A DNA stretch of 43,038 bases from a virus. This document shows, piece by piece, positions 13,868-20,660 of the stretch (positions within the stretch are counted from its first letter, which is position 1; each line of letters opens with the position of its first letter). The position numbers and the translations under genes are program-made. The notes under the pieces were generated by a model, which made no database searches, had not been told where the DNA came from, and saw nothing but the letters and a program-made list of their open reading frames with translations. The stretch spans positions 1-43,038 of IMG/VR virus record IMGVR_UViG_3300036830_000278, one strand, 5' to 3'.

Positions 13868-14776
13868 ATGAAAACATGGAATATCTTTCAGGGCATGCTT
13901 AATTCGATTATATCTGGTGTATACGGGCTCGTGGGCCTGGGTGTCACCGGACAGATGGATTTAAGTGATGCTCCTGGGGGTGAATTATCGCTGGATGACA
14001 TTTTTGGTGAGAATTCCAGCACACCGACAACGGTGGAAGTGGCACCGGCAAACTCCCAGGCTACAACGCCAGAGGAACCGTTTTTGAAAGCGAAGACGGG
14101 GACTGTCTATAAGACACGGGAGGATGCGATTACGGGTGTGGAGCATAAAGACGCTCTTATCACCCAGCTCCGAGAGCAGCTCAAGGGCAAGACGGGTGAA
14201 GACCCTATTGTTCGGCAGCCGCAGGGAACACAACCGGTTAGCTATGTGGAGCACCCGGATCGGTACTTTGAGGACATTGCTAAAGCTGTCAACAAAGGCG
14301 ATCAGAGGGGCTACATGGATGTACAGCAGAGAATGATTTGGGAGACGCTTGGACCCCTTGCGCCGACCATTACGAGTCTGTCTCGTGCTAATGCTGAACG
14401 GGTGGTGTCGGAACAACTACCAGAGTTTAAGGGCTTTCTTGGTTCTGATGCTTACAAGAACATCGAACAGGAAGCGCCGCTGTTGGCTGAGGCTATTAAG
14501 GCTGCGGAAGGTAATCCGCAGGCTTCTGCCCAGTTGCCGGAACTCTATAAAGTTGCCTACCTTGCGAGTCGCGGGCGTGATCTTCCGGAGATAGTGAAAT
14601 CGGTGAGGAACGAAAGTCCTCAAGTTCAACCAAGACCGACGGTTCACTCACAGCCTGTTTCTCCAGCGTCGAGTTCGAATGCGGTGCAAGCTACACCCAG
14701 TTTGGATAACAAAGAAGGCCGAAAGGCAATCATTGAACGATTTGAAGGGCAGGGCTTGTTGAACCAGAAATTTTAA
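13868..14776 (+). CDS. Scaffold-like protein
   Basis: This 302-residue protein lies between the portal and the major capsid gene, where scaffolding proteins are encoded. The body is acidic, Gln/Pro-rich and helical (EHKDALITQLREQLKGKTG), and the C-terminus is short and basic-helical (GRKAIIERFEGQGLLNQKF), both typical of scaffolds that guide capsid assembly. AAGGA precedes the ATG at 13868. The N-terminus is odd for a scaffold: a hydrophobic stretch (MLNSIISGVYGLVGLGVTG) resembling the N-terminus of the capsid protein next door. Identity is inferred from context and composition. Confidence 0.7.
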   Translation: MKTWNIFQGMLNSIISGVYGLVGLGVTGQMDLSDAPGGELSLDDIFGENSSTPTTVEVAPANSQATTPEEPFLKAKTGTVYKTREDAITGVEHKDALITQLREQLKGKTGEDPIVRQPQGTQPVSYVEHPDRYFEDIAKAVNKGDQRGYMDVQQRMIWETLGPLAPTITSLSRANAERVVSEQLPEFKGFLGSDAYKNIEQEAPLLAEAIKAAEGNPQASAQLPELYKVAYLASRGRDLPEIVKSVRNESPQVQPRPTVHSQPVSPASSSNAVQATPSLDNKEGRKAIIERFEGQGLLNQKF

Positions 14777-14785
14777 GGTAAAAAC

Positions 14786-17700
14786 ATGCTTTTCAAGAAT
14801 TTTCTTAGCCTTGTCTATGCCCTCGTGGGCCTAGGCGCAGACGTGGTTTAGTACATACTTTGGCCACGTAACTTGACCATATGCTGGAATACTAGAAATA
14901 AGTCATCGTACTGATAAGGTAATAATCGATGAATGATACTAATGATCAGCAGGAAAGACTTTTAGAATTAGCTTGGCTAGCTGGACTGTTTGAAGGTGAA
15001 GGGAATCTCTCTCTCGTACAAGGCAGTGGAAGACGCATAATGCCCAGAGCAGGACTAATTAATACTGATTTCGAGATTATTGAAGAAGTTTCTCGAATTC
15101 TCAAGAAGTATAGTATTGGCCATTACATCCAAACTCGTGTAAACGGCTGCGCTAACAACCCCAAACATGCAACTGCAAAAGTAATTCTTGTTTGCGGTTT
15201 GGAACGCGTATCCGCTTTTTGCAGTCTCTTGTCTGATTATTTTAGAGGGCACAAAAAGCGAGTGTTGGAAAATGTATTAGAGTATTGCAAGTATCGTTTA
15301 GCGCAACCAAAGAATTCACCATATACAGGGTTGGAATCACGTTGGGTAAATGAAGTGCGATTTCTAAACAGAAAAGGCCCAAAGGAATCCTCAGAGACTT
15401 TACGTCAAGCTAACCTAGAATGGTTAGAAGATAAAGTCCAAACCGCCTAAAGAGCGGTATACGCACTGTGACTACCGGCACGGCAGGAAACGCAGGCAAT
15501 GTTGCTGCTGACCTGCAAACCTATTTTGCCGCGAAACTCTTGGAAGTTGCTGAGCTCAACACGATTCTCGATCAGTTTGGAGAGAAGGTACCTGTACCTT
15601 CCAACTCCTCAAAAACGATCCAGTTCGTTCGTGAAGAGAAATTCAGCGTTTCCACAACCCCCACTCAGCTTGTTGAGGGCCTCCCTCCCGATGCTGTTGG
15701 GCTAACCATGAACCAGTTTGACGCAGTGATGGAACAGTAAAATCCGTGCTGTTCGAAAATCTATTCTAAATACCGTGGAAAGCTAAGGACTTACAGTCTA
15801 TGCCAATCAGAGGGAAGACGAGCACAGAAGCTCTCGTATACGCAGCATGTGCTGTGGATTGCGAAGGTTCGATAACTCTAATGCGACATGTTAGTCGTAA
15901 GGGTTATCATAGTTCTGGTATATTCGTAGCAGTTGCCAACGTTAACAAAAACTTCATCGATTTCTTTACGGAAACTTTTGGCGGAAACGTCTTAAAAGAA
16001 GAACCAAAGAAATTGGCGAAGCAATTGATTTACCGCTGGAAAATTTACGGATATGCAGCCAGTGAGTTTCTGGAAGCCATTCGTCCTTATTTGAGGATTA
16101 AGTCTAAGCAAGCCGAACTAGCAATGTGGTTTGTGAAGAATAAGAAAGATCTTGACTATGCTCATAGAGATGAGATATGGCAAGAAATGAAAGCCTTAAA
16201 TAGAGGGCAGTCACCCGCAGAGACTAAACGAATAGAGATGGGGTCTAACCCATTAAGCGATAGTCCGACACCCACAACTAGTGGGATTAACATCGAGGAA
16301 TGACGGATTCCTCACTCGTATTAGCGACCTTTCCGAATTGACCGCTCTGTAAACGCTTAGCGGAATTATCTCTGAATACCAAGGGACGCCTAAACGCGAA
16401 AGCGCATGGTAATCTGAGGGAAGAGAATTAAGTGATAGAAAACGACGTTAGAATCGCAACCATTCTGGATTGCGAAGGCTGGATTACCTTACAAAAGGTA
16501 AGTGGCTCTGGAGGAGTAGGTTTAGTACTCACTTTAGGTGTCGGAAACACTAATCACAAGCTTACCGATTGGCTTAAAACAACGTATGGTGGCTCTGTTT
16601 ACAAGACAGAACGTCCTCACATCGAGCACAAAGACTACTATACGTGGCGGATAAATGGAACAAAGGCAAAAAACATTTTAATTTCTGCCGTTCCGCATCT
16701 GCTTTTGAAAGATGAACAAGCCAAGCTGGCGATTCATTTTCAAGAAACAATGCATAGCAAGAATAGTTACAACGAGCCTTGCACACCTCAGTACATTGAA
16801 TATATGCATTCTCTGAAAAAGAAGTTGAATCAGCTAAATAGAAAAGGGAAAGCTGTCTCACCCGCAACGACTGAGCGAGATAACACAAGCGAAAGCTGTG
16901 AAGCAACAGTCTGAACTTCGGAGGAAACCCGAAGAGCTTAGCAGAAATGACTAAGCCCGTCTTTGACGGTAACAAATTTTGTAAGCACCCGATCGTTCAA
17001 CGGACTATGCACCTGCTCTCCTTGCAGGCTGCAGAAATCTACGATCAGCTCATTTTCAACGTGCTCAACGCAGGAACGCAGACGTTCTTCCCGAACGGAC
17101 GCACCTCGATTGGCGCGGTGCTACCCACTGATCTGCCCTCTTACAATGACCTTACGGCCATTGAGGCGCAGCTTCAGACCCTGGGTGCACGTGGGCTTGA
17201 TGGCGGCGACTACGCGCTGATTATGGGTCCTAACGCCTATAACGCGCTGCTCCGCGACCCGGATTGGAAGGCGTCTCATCAGTTGAGCTCGCCCGACAAG
17301 ATCTGGCGTGGTGAGGTTGACGCACTTGCTGGATTCCGTGTGGTTCGCTCGAACGCTCCCGCGTTCCTGCCCTATACGGGTAACTCATCTGCTGGCACGT
17401 CGCTGGCAGTGTATTCCAGCTTCATGGTTGGAAGATACGCGTATCAGATTAACTAACTGGTCTGAAATTGTACTATTTGCTAAGAACTCCTAAAAATCTT
17501 TCCCCTTATATTGGAATAGTGAAAGATATAAAACAATGGACAATCAGCAGGAAATCTCAATTTACCTTGCCTCGATAGTAGATGGCGAGGGTTACATACA
17601 ACTGACAACACAGAATAAGCGGGGCGGAAATATTCGCCTACTGGCTGCAATAAGCGTTTCTAACACAGACACCAGGATAATTGAACGTGTTAGGTGGGCT

Positions 17701-18304
17701 TTGGATACTCTCGGAGTTAGCTATCATGTTTATGTTTCTTCACGAAACATAAGCAAAGGTGGCAAGCCAGATTACATAGTAAACATTTCTAGACTCACTC
17801 AGGTACAGAAACTGCTGGAAATCATTTTAGACTCTCCTTATTTGGGGAAACGAAATGAAGCACTCCTTCTTCTTGAGTTTGTAAAAAGCCGAATTGGGCC
17901 GGATGGTAAACCCTGGCCTCGTGGTGGAACTGGAACGGTTCGCTGCATCCCTTATAGTAAGCGCGATTTCGAGATTCTCTCGGCAATAAGCTCTTACGGT
18001 TGTCATAAATTCAGAACTCCCCAACGAGCATACGTACAACCGACAACGGAAGATGTGCTCTGGACTTCGGCGAAAGTTGAAGAGACTTACGGAAACGATA
18101 AGTCCCCGTTAAATACGGAGTAACAAACCTCACAGTGATTTACAGAACCTCAGGGTCTATGTGGTAGCGCCGGGCGGTCAGACTGACCCCCTGCAGCAGA
18201 GCCGTAAGTTGGGTTGGAAGTTTGCCTTCAAGGCGATCATCACCAACAACAACTGGCTGTACACCTACTACACCTCCGGTCTGAACTCGACTGCACACGC
18301 GTAG
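14786..18304 (+). CDS. Major capsid protein (N4-gp56-like), split by four group I introns
   Basis: The exons are 14786-14848, 15471-15738, 16303-16345, 16982-17449 and 18136-18304. They sum to 1011 nt and give an uninterrupted 336-residue protein. Its segments QYGFLTRISDLSELTAKHP, AAEIYDQLIFNVLNAGT, GDYALIMGPNAYNALL and a C-terminal LGWKFAFKA match what I know of N4-gp56-type HK97-fold capsid proteins. No single fragment is long enough to be a capsid protein. Junctions follow residue 21 and fall within codons 111, 125 and 281. The ATG has AAGG 7 nt upstream. A GTG at 15468 could start a version lacking the first exon. The introns must be removed for the virion to form, so splicing could gate late expression. 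Confidence 0.88.
14849..15470 (+). ncRNA. Group I intron 1 of the capsid gene (622 nt)
   Basis: P1 pairs exon ACGTGGTT with intron GGCCACGT, giving a U-G pair at the 5' splice site. Element P (ATGCTGGAATACTAG, 14881-14895) and element Q (AATGATCAGCAGGAAAG, 14941-14957) flank P5. P7 pairs GACTTTA (15396-15402) with TAAAGTC (15432-15438). P9 is CCGC/GCGG (15443-15457). The last base is G15470 and exon phase is preserved. No clear P10. The endonuclease ORF occupies the interior and overlaps Q, P7 and P3'. Confidence 0.85.
14929..15450 (+). CDS. LAGLIDADG homing endonuclease, intron 1
   Basis: The 173-residue protein has one LAGLIDADG motif (LAWLAGLFEGEGNLSL, residues 13-28), with the acidic residue EGE expected to bind catalytic metal. 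Single-motif enzymes act as homodimers that cut intronless alleles and promote intron spread. The sequence after about residue 150 is translated from the ribozyme core (R, P8 and S elements), so the tail is partly constrained by RNA structure. No strong RBS precedes ATG 14929. Confidence 0.88.
   Translation: MNDTNDQQERLLELAWLAGLFEGEGNLSLVQGSGRRIMPRAGLINTDFEIIEEVSRILKKYSIGHYIQTRVNGCANNPKHATAKVILVCGLERVSAFCSLLSDYFRGHKKRVLENVLEYCKYRLAQPKNSPYTGLESRWVNEVRFLNRKGPKESSETLRQANLEWLEDKVQTA
15739..16302 (+). ncRNA. Group I intron 2 of the capsid gene (564 nt)
   Basis: P1 pairs exon GAACAGT with GCTGTTC, ending in a U-G pair. P10 pairs the first exon bases ACGGA with TCCGT lying directly 5' of that guide, so both splice sites are fixed. 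Q-like CAATCAGAGGGAAG is at 15804-15817. P7 pairs GACTA (16222-16226) with TAGTC (16261-16265), with a P8 hairpin GGG/CCC between them. P9 is CCCAC/GTGGG (16271-16285). The terminal G is 16302. Confidence 0.88.
15800..16303 (+). CDS. LAGLIDADG homing endonuclease, intron 2
   Basis: The 167-residue protein has a diverged single motif (LVYAACAVDCEGSITL, residues 11-26) with DCEG in place of DGEG. Middle segments (YRWKIYGYAASEFLEAIRPY) are typical of the alpha-beta-beta-alpha fold. The C-terminus is encoded by the R, P8 and S elements. The TGA stop spans the 3' splice junction (16301-16303), so the ORF is intact only in unspliced or pre-splicing RNA. The family call is secure; activity is unproven. 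Confidence 0.85.
   Translation: MPIRGKTSTEALVYAACAVDCEGSITLMRHVSRKGYHSSGIFVAVANVNKNFIDFFTETFGGNVLKEEPKKLAKQLIYRWKIYGYAASEFLEAIRPYLRIKSKQAELAMWFVKNKKDLDYAHRDEIWQEMKALNRGQSPAETKRIEMGSNPLSDSPTPTTSGINIEE
16346..16981 (+). ncRNA. Group I intron 3 of the capsid gene (636 nt)
   Basis: The internal guide GCTTAGCGG is the exact complement of the joined exon sequence CCGC-TAAGC, giving P1 and P10. Ending at G16981 forces cleavage after C16345, so the splice-site pair is C-G rather than the usual U-G; the position is ambiguous by one base because a T follows both sites. Q-like AATCTGAGGGAAGAG is 16411-16425. P7 pairs GACTG (16869-16873) with CAGTC (16907-16911). P8 has a GAAA tetraloop and P9 is CTTCGG/CCGAAG (16916-16934). 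Confidence 0.85.
16432..16914 (+). CDS. LAGLIDADG homing endonuclease, intron 3
   Basis: This ORF starts with GTG and encodes 160 residues. The motif is short at the N-terminus (IATILDCEGWITL, residues 8-20), again with DCEG, followed by LGVGNTNHKLTDWLKTTYGG and YYTWRINGTKAKNIL, which parallel the intron 2 enzyme. The two enzymes are probably closely related. The final 25 residues are encoded by the P7-P8 core. There is only weak Shine-Dalgarno sequence upstream. Confidence 0.82.
   Translation: MIENDVRIATILDCEGWITLQKVSGSGGVGLVLTLGVGNTNHKLTDWLKTTYGGSVYKTERPHIEHKDYYTWRINGTKAKNILISAVPHLLLKDEQAKLAIHFQETMHSKNSYNEPCTPQYIEYMHSLKKKLNQLNRKGKAVSPATTERDNTSESCEATV
17450..18135 (+). ncRNA. Group I intron 4 of the capsid gene (686 nt)
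   Basis: P1 pairs exon TCAGAT with GTCTGA (17460-17465), with the U-G pair at the splice site. Q is GACAATCAGCAGGAAATC (17539-17556). P7 pairs GACTTA (18084-18089) with TAAGTC (18099-18104). P9 is CCGT/ACGG (18106-18118). Ending at G18135 restores the capsid frame as ...YQI-DLQNL.... P10 is weak. The endonuclease ORF fills the interior. Confidence 0.82.
17536..18123 (+). CDS. LAGLIDADG homing endonuclease, intron 4
   Basis: The 195-residue protein carries the motif IYLASIVDGEGYIQL (residues 8-22) with canonical DGEG. ISVSNTDTRIIERVRWALDT and KLLEIILDSPYLGKRNEALL are typical of the fold. It resembles the intron 1 enzyme more than those of introns 2 and 3 in its motif. The C-terminus again reads through R and S of the ribozyme. 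No strong RBS. Confidence 0.87.
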   Translation: MDNQQEISIYLASIVDGEGYIQLTTQNKRGGNIRLLAAISVSNTDTRIIERVRWALDTLGVSYHVYVSSRNISKGGKPDYIVNISRLTQVQKLLEIILDSPYLGKRNEALLLLEFVKSRIGPDGKPWPRGGTGTVRCIPYSKRDFEILSAISSYGCHKFRTPQRAYVQPTTEDVLWTSAKVEETYGNDKSPLNTE

Positions 18305-18314
18305 TAAAACCATT

Positions 18315-18340
18315 CTTAGGAGGGTTTCGGCCCTCCTGAG
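18315..18340 (+). terminator. Hairpin after the capsid gene, possible partial terminator or processing site
   Basis: A 10-bp stem (CTTAGGAGGG, 18315-18324, with CCCTCCTGAG, 18331-18340) encloses TTTCGG. There is no T-run, so it more likely attenuates, protects or processes the capsid mRNA than terminates it fully. Confidence 0.5.
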
Positions 18341-18355
18341 AACATGGAGTAAATG

Positions 18356-18577
18356 ATGGCACATTTTGAACAAAGTCATGAGCGTCATGTCGTTCATGAG
18401 CTTCACAGGCCGCAGGGCCACGGTTACGCTGACCAGAAGTACGACAAGGGCAACCTTGCTCCGATTCGAGGCAGTGTACCGTCAGTAGACTATGGTGCAG
18501 TTCCAGGGGCCGATGGCGCAGGTGCGCCTGGTATGCCTGCTCCCGAGAACGGTACTGGCGCGTCTGGCGCGCAATAA
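18356..18577 (+). CDS. Hypothetical His/Gly/Pro-rich protein, 73 aa
   Basis: GGAG lies 6 nt before ATG 18356 and 3 nt before an adjacent ATG 18353; I choose the later. The N-terminus is His-rich (HFEQSHERHVVHELHRPQGH) and the C-terminus is low-complexity Gly/Ala/Pro. It is probably disordered and may be a minor virion component. It follows the capsid gene directly. Confidence 0.55.
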   Translation: MAHFEQSHERHVVHELHRPQGHGYADQKYDKGNLAPIRGSVPSVDYGAVPGADGAGAPGMPAPENGTGASGAQ

Positions 18578-18582
18578 CACAC

Positions 18583-18624
18583 GAGGGGTTTACGGCCTGG
18601 GGATTATTCTAGGCCCTTCCCTCC
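18583..18624. repeat. Dispersed phage repeat, copy 9, with degenerate inverted partner
   Basis: The core GAGGGGTTTACGGCCTGG is 18583-18600. CTAGGCCCTTCCCTCC at 18609-18624 can pair back to it imperfectly. It sits in the gap before the next gene's RBS. Confidence 0.85.
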
Positions 18625-18635
18625 AAGGATTACTA

Positions 18636-18959
18636 ATGCCAAAGATTGACGTACCTGCTGTCACAAACAGCGCGACCGAGCGTGAGAAGCGCTGGGTCTT
18701 CATCCCAGAGAATGACATTTTTGAGTACCCCTTCCCGCATGTGCGGATCAACAACAACTACGACTTCGGTCCTGGTAAGCATTTTGTTGACCCTGATGTG
18801 GCGGATACCATTGAGGACCGCGTTGCTGCCAAGCAGAAGGCTGATATCGCTTTGATGCGACACAACCCCGACATGCAGGCGGTAAACTCGAATACCAAGT
18901 TCGGCAGTGGTCGCCAAGCTGGCGGCTCCTTCGTGAACCCCAAGAGCCTCGGGGAGTAA
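18636..18959 (+). CDS. Hypothetical protein, 107 aa
   Basis: The start at ATG 18636 has AAGGA 6 nt upstream; the in-frame ATG at 18492 lies inside the previous gene and would read through the repeat. The N-terminal part (EREKRWVFIPENDIFEYPFPHVRINNNYDFGPGKHF) is polar and aromatic, and the remainder is helical with a glycine-rich tail. It is a plausible head or head-tail protein. Not recognised. Confidence 0.65.
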   Translation: MPKIDVPAVTNSATEREKRWVFIPENDIFEYPFPHVRINNNYDFGPGKHFVDPDVADTIEDRVAAKQKADIALMRHNPDMQAVNSNTKFGSGRQAGGSFVNPKSLGE

Positions 18960-18962
18960 CAG

Positions 18963-19625
18963 ATGGCAACAGAATCGACCCAGATCCATTGGAGCCTTCT
19001 GGTGTTCTTTGGATTGCTTCTGGGGGCGATCTGCTTCATCTGGCATGACACTAAGGCCAACGACGCCAAGGCTGCTCTGGCAGTAACGCAGACTACCCAG
19101 ACGCAAAAGACAGTAGACGACACGGCAGCCAAGCAGGTTGCCGTAGCTACCCAAGAACTGGCACAGCAGAATGGACAGCTAACAGCGGCCCTACAGGCTG
19201 CCAAGACCGAGACACAACAGGTTGAGCTAATCAATCAGCAGTTGGGGACCAAGCTTCAAGTTTCAGCTGGCGCAGTAGCACCAGAGACGCAGAATAATCC
19301 CCAGGCTATAAACCCCTCTGTAGGGGGGCTTCATGTAACGCAGCCTGACCCTGGGGTAGTAATATCTGCGCCGGATGTTTCTAAGCTTGCTGCTCAATCA
19401 GTGGACTTCAAGGAGTCACAGAATCAAGTCGCAGTAGACCAAATTAAGATTGCTGCCGATGCGACTGTGATCCAGGCGTGTGATAACGCTGAGGTTGCTG
19501 ACAAGAAGGAGATCGTCATCCTACAGGGTGGGTCTCATACGAAGCGTTTCTTCACTGCCGCGAAAAACATTGTTATTGGAGCGGGCGTGGGGATTGTTGC
19601 CGGTATCTTAATCGAAAAGAAATAA
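18963..19625 (+). CDS. Membrane-anchored coiled-coil protein, spanin-like
   Basis: Residues 9-27 form a membrane segment (WSLLVFFGLLLGAICFIW). A long Gln/Ala/Thr-rich helical region (about 33-100) with coiled-coil character follows, and a second hydrophobic segment lies near the C-terminus (IVIGAGVGIVAGILI). The N-terminal anchor plus periplasmic coiled coil resembles inner-membrane spanins, which fuse the two membranes at lysis; the C-terminal hydrophobic segment is unusual for them. A dispersed repeat is read in frame in the linker (PQAINPS). Lysis role inferred only. Confidence 0.5.
   Translation: MATESTQIHWSLLVFFGLLLGAICFIWHDTKANDAKAALAVTQTTQTQKTVDDTAAKQVAVATQELAQQNGQLTAALQAAKTETQQVELINQQLGTKLQVSAGAVAPETQNNPQAINPSVGGLHVTQPDPGVVISAPDVSKLAAQSVDFKESQNQVAVDQIKIAADATVIQACDNAEVADKKEIVILQGGSHTKRFFTAAKNIVIGAGVGIVAGILIEKK
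19301..19318 (-). repeat. Dispersed phage repeat, copy 10 (inverted, in frame in a gene)
   Basis: CCAGGCTATAAACCCCTC lies inside the spanin-like gene and contributes the residues PQAINPS between two helical regions. It is inverted relative to the copy at 18583. Confidence 0.9.
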
Positions 19626-19629
19626 GAAG

Positions 19630-19683
19630 GAGCGACTGAGAGTAAACGATATTCATTGTTTGCAAACTCAAGCCGCTCTTTTT
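19630..19683 (+). terminator. Weak candidate terminator
   Basis: GAGCG (19630-19634) can pair with CGCTC (19674-19678), followed by five Ts (19679-19683). The loop of about 39 nt is long, so this is uncertain. Confidence 0.3.
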
Positions 19684-19697
19684 CATTTGTGGAGTCA

Positions 19698-19967
19698 ATG
19701 TTCAAGCAACTTCTAATTAAATGCCTGTCTTCTAGTGATGAGGTTTCGTTTGGGCGAACGATGTCTGCGATTGCTTTCTTGGCTTGTATCCTTTGGGATA
19801 CATTCTTTGTTGCTCTTGCGGCATACAAACTTGATTTTCACTTCATGACTATTCACGACGTGTTGCCTACTAATGATCAGCTTTTGGGTCAGGTGAAGTT
19901 CTGTGCGGCATGTTATTGCATTACCAAAATTAGTGACTGTGTTTCAATGTTTCGCAAGGATTCGTAA
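19698..19967 (+). CDS. Putative holin-like membrane protein, 89 aa
   Basis: The start at ATG 19698 has GGAG 4 nt upstream. Two hydrophobic segments are predicted (MSAIAFLACILWDTFFVALAA and VKFCAACYCITKI), a basic N-terminus precedes them and the length is right for a holin. Holins make timed membrane holes that release endolysin. Nothing beyond topology supports the call; the adjacent spanin-like gene makes a small lysis cluster plausible, although the cell-wall enzyme is far away at 41591. It overlaps the next start as TAATG. Confidence 0.45.
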   Translation: MFKQLLIKCLSSSDEVSFGRTMSAIAFLACILWDTFFVALAAYKLDFHFMTIHDVLPTNDQLLGQVKFCAACYCITKISDCVSMFRKDS

Positions 19968-20653
19968 TGTATAAGTTGACGATAGGGCCTTTAGAACACC
20001 AGACTTGGATAGTACAGACTGGGACAAACATCAATTCTGTTGTTTCAGATGCAATCGTTTCGACTGTAGAGCCTGATGGCTCGTTGAAGCTTACGAACGC
20101 TTCTACCAAGGCAAATGGTGGCGGCTTGATTACAGTTAAGCTCCCTTTTCCAGATGTGGGCATTGCGCTTCCATATGTTGGACTGGACCTTGATTTTTAC
20201 GTGTCGGGTTACGATCTGCCCCTTTTGGGTCGCTTAGAGTGTGATATCAAGGCAGTTCAGACAGACGCTAAGGGTGCAACGATCAACAATACTGCTAATG
20301 GCTCTACCCAGTTGAACATGTCTGAGGGGGGTATGTGGCAGATTGACAATGCTGGTAGGGTATGGACTGACACTGGCTATAAGCCAGGACTGCCTATTGC
20401 GGACACGTGGACACACCTTTCAAATCGGTATGTATTCAATTTTGCAGCCAATCAGTTTAGCGTATCTTCGATCGCTCAGGGTAATGGAGCTGCTCCTTAT
20501 GGGGTTCCTGGCGCTCTCCAGCAGCTTGCGTTACAACCGAGCAATTGGGCTTCTGTAGTTGCTGTTCAGTTGCAAACTGAAATCCTTCAGCCTGGTGGGT
20601 TGAATACTATTTACAAAAACATTTTCGTCACTTTTAGTGACACGGCATTCTGA
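19967..20653 (+). CDS. Putative lectin-like virion protein, 228 aa
   Basis: It starts in the TAATG overlap with the previous gene. It appears all-beta, with short strands separated by Gly/Asn turns (DGSLKLTNASTKANGGGLITVK; TWTHLSNRYVFNFAANQFSV). This resembles concanavalin-like jelly-roll domains of phage adhesins. It lies directly upstream of the large tail-fibre gene and may bind surface sugar. No catalytic residues recognised. Confidence 0.5.
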   Translation: MYKLTIGPLEHQTWIVQTGTNINSVVSDAIVSTVEPDGSLKLTNASTKANGGGLITVKLPFPDVGIALPYVGLDLDFYVSGYDLPLLGRLECDIKAVQTDAKGATINNTANGSTQLNMSEGGMWQIDNAGRVWTDTGYKPGLPIADTWTHLSNRYVFNFAANQFSVSSIAQGNGAAPYGVPGALQQLALQPSNWASVVAVQLQTEILQPGGLNTIYKNIFVTFSDTAF

Positions 20654-20660
20654 GAGATCT

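Noticed and set aside
15468-15740. Treating the capsid fragments as separate short genes or a pseudogene
   Set aside because: Splice signals, preserved phase across all four junctions and intact endonuclease ORFs explain the interruptions as introns rather than decay.
14849-18135. Inteins instead of introns
   Set aside because: Stop codons interrupt the capsid frame on entering each intervening sequence and the endonuclease ORFs are not fused in frame to the exons; intein splicing motifs are absent and group I core elements are present.
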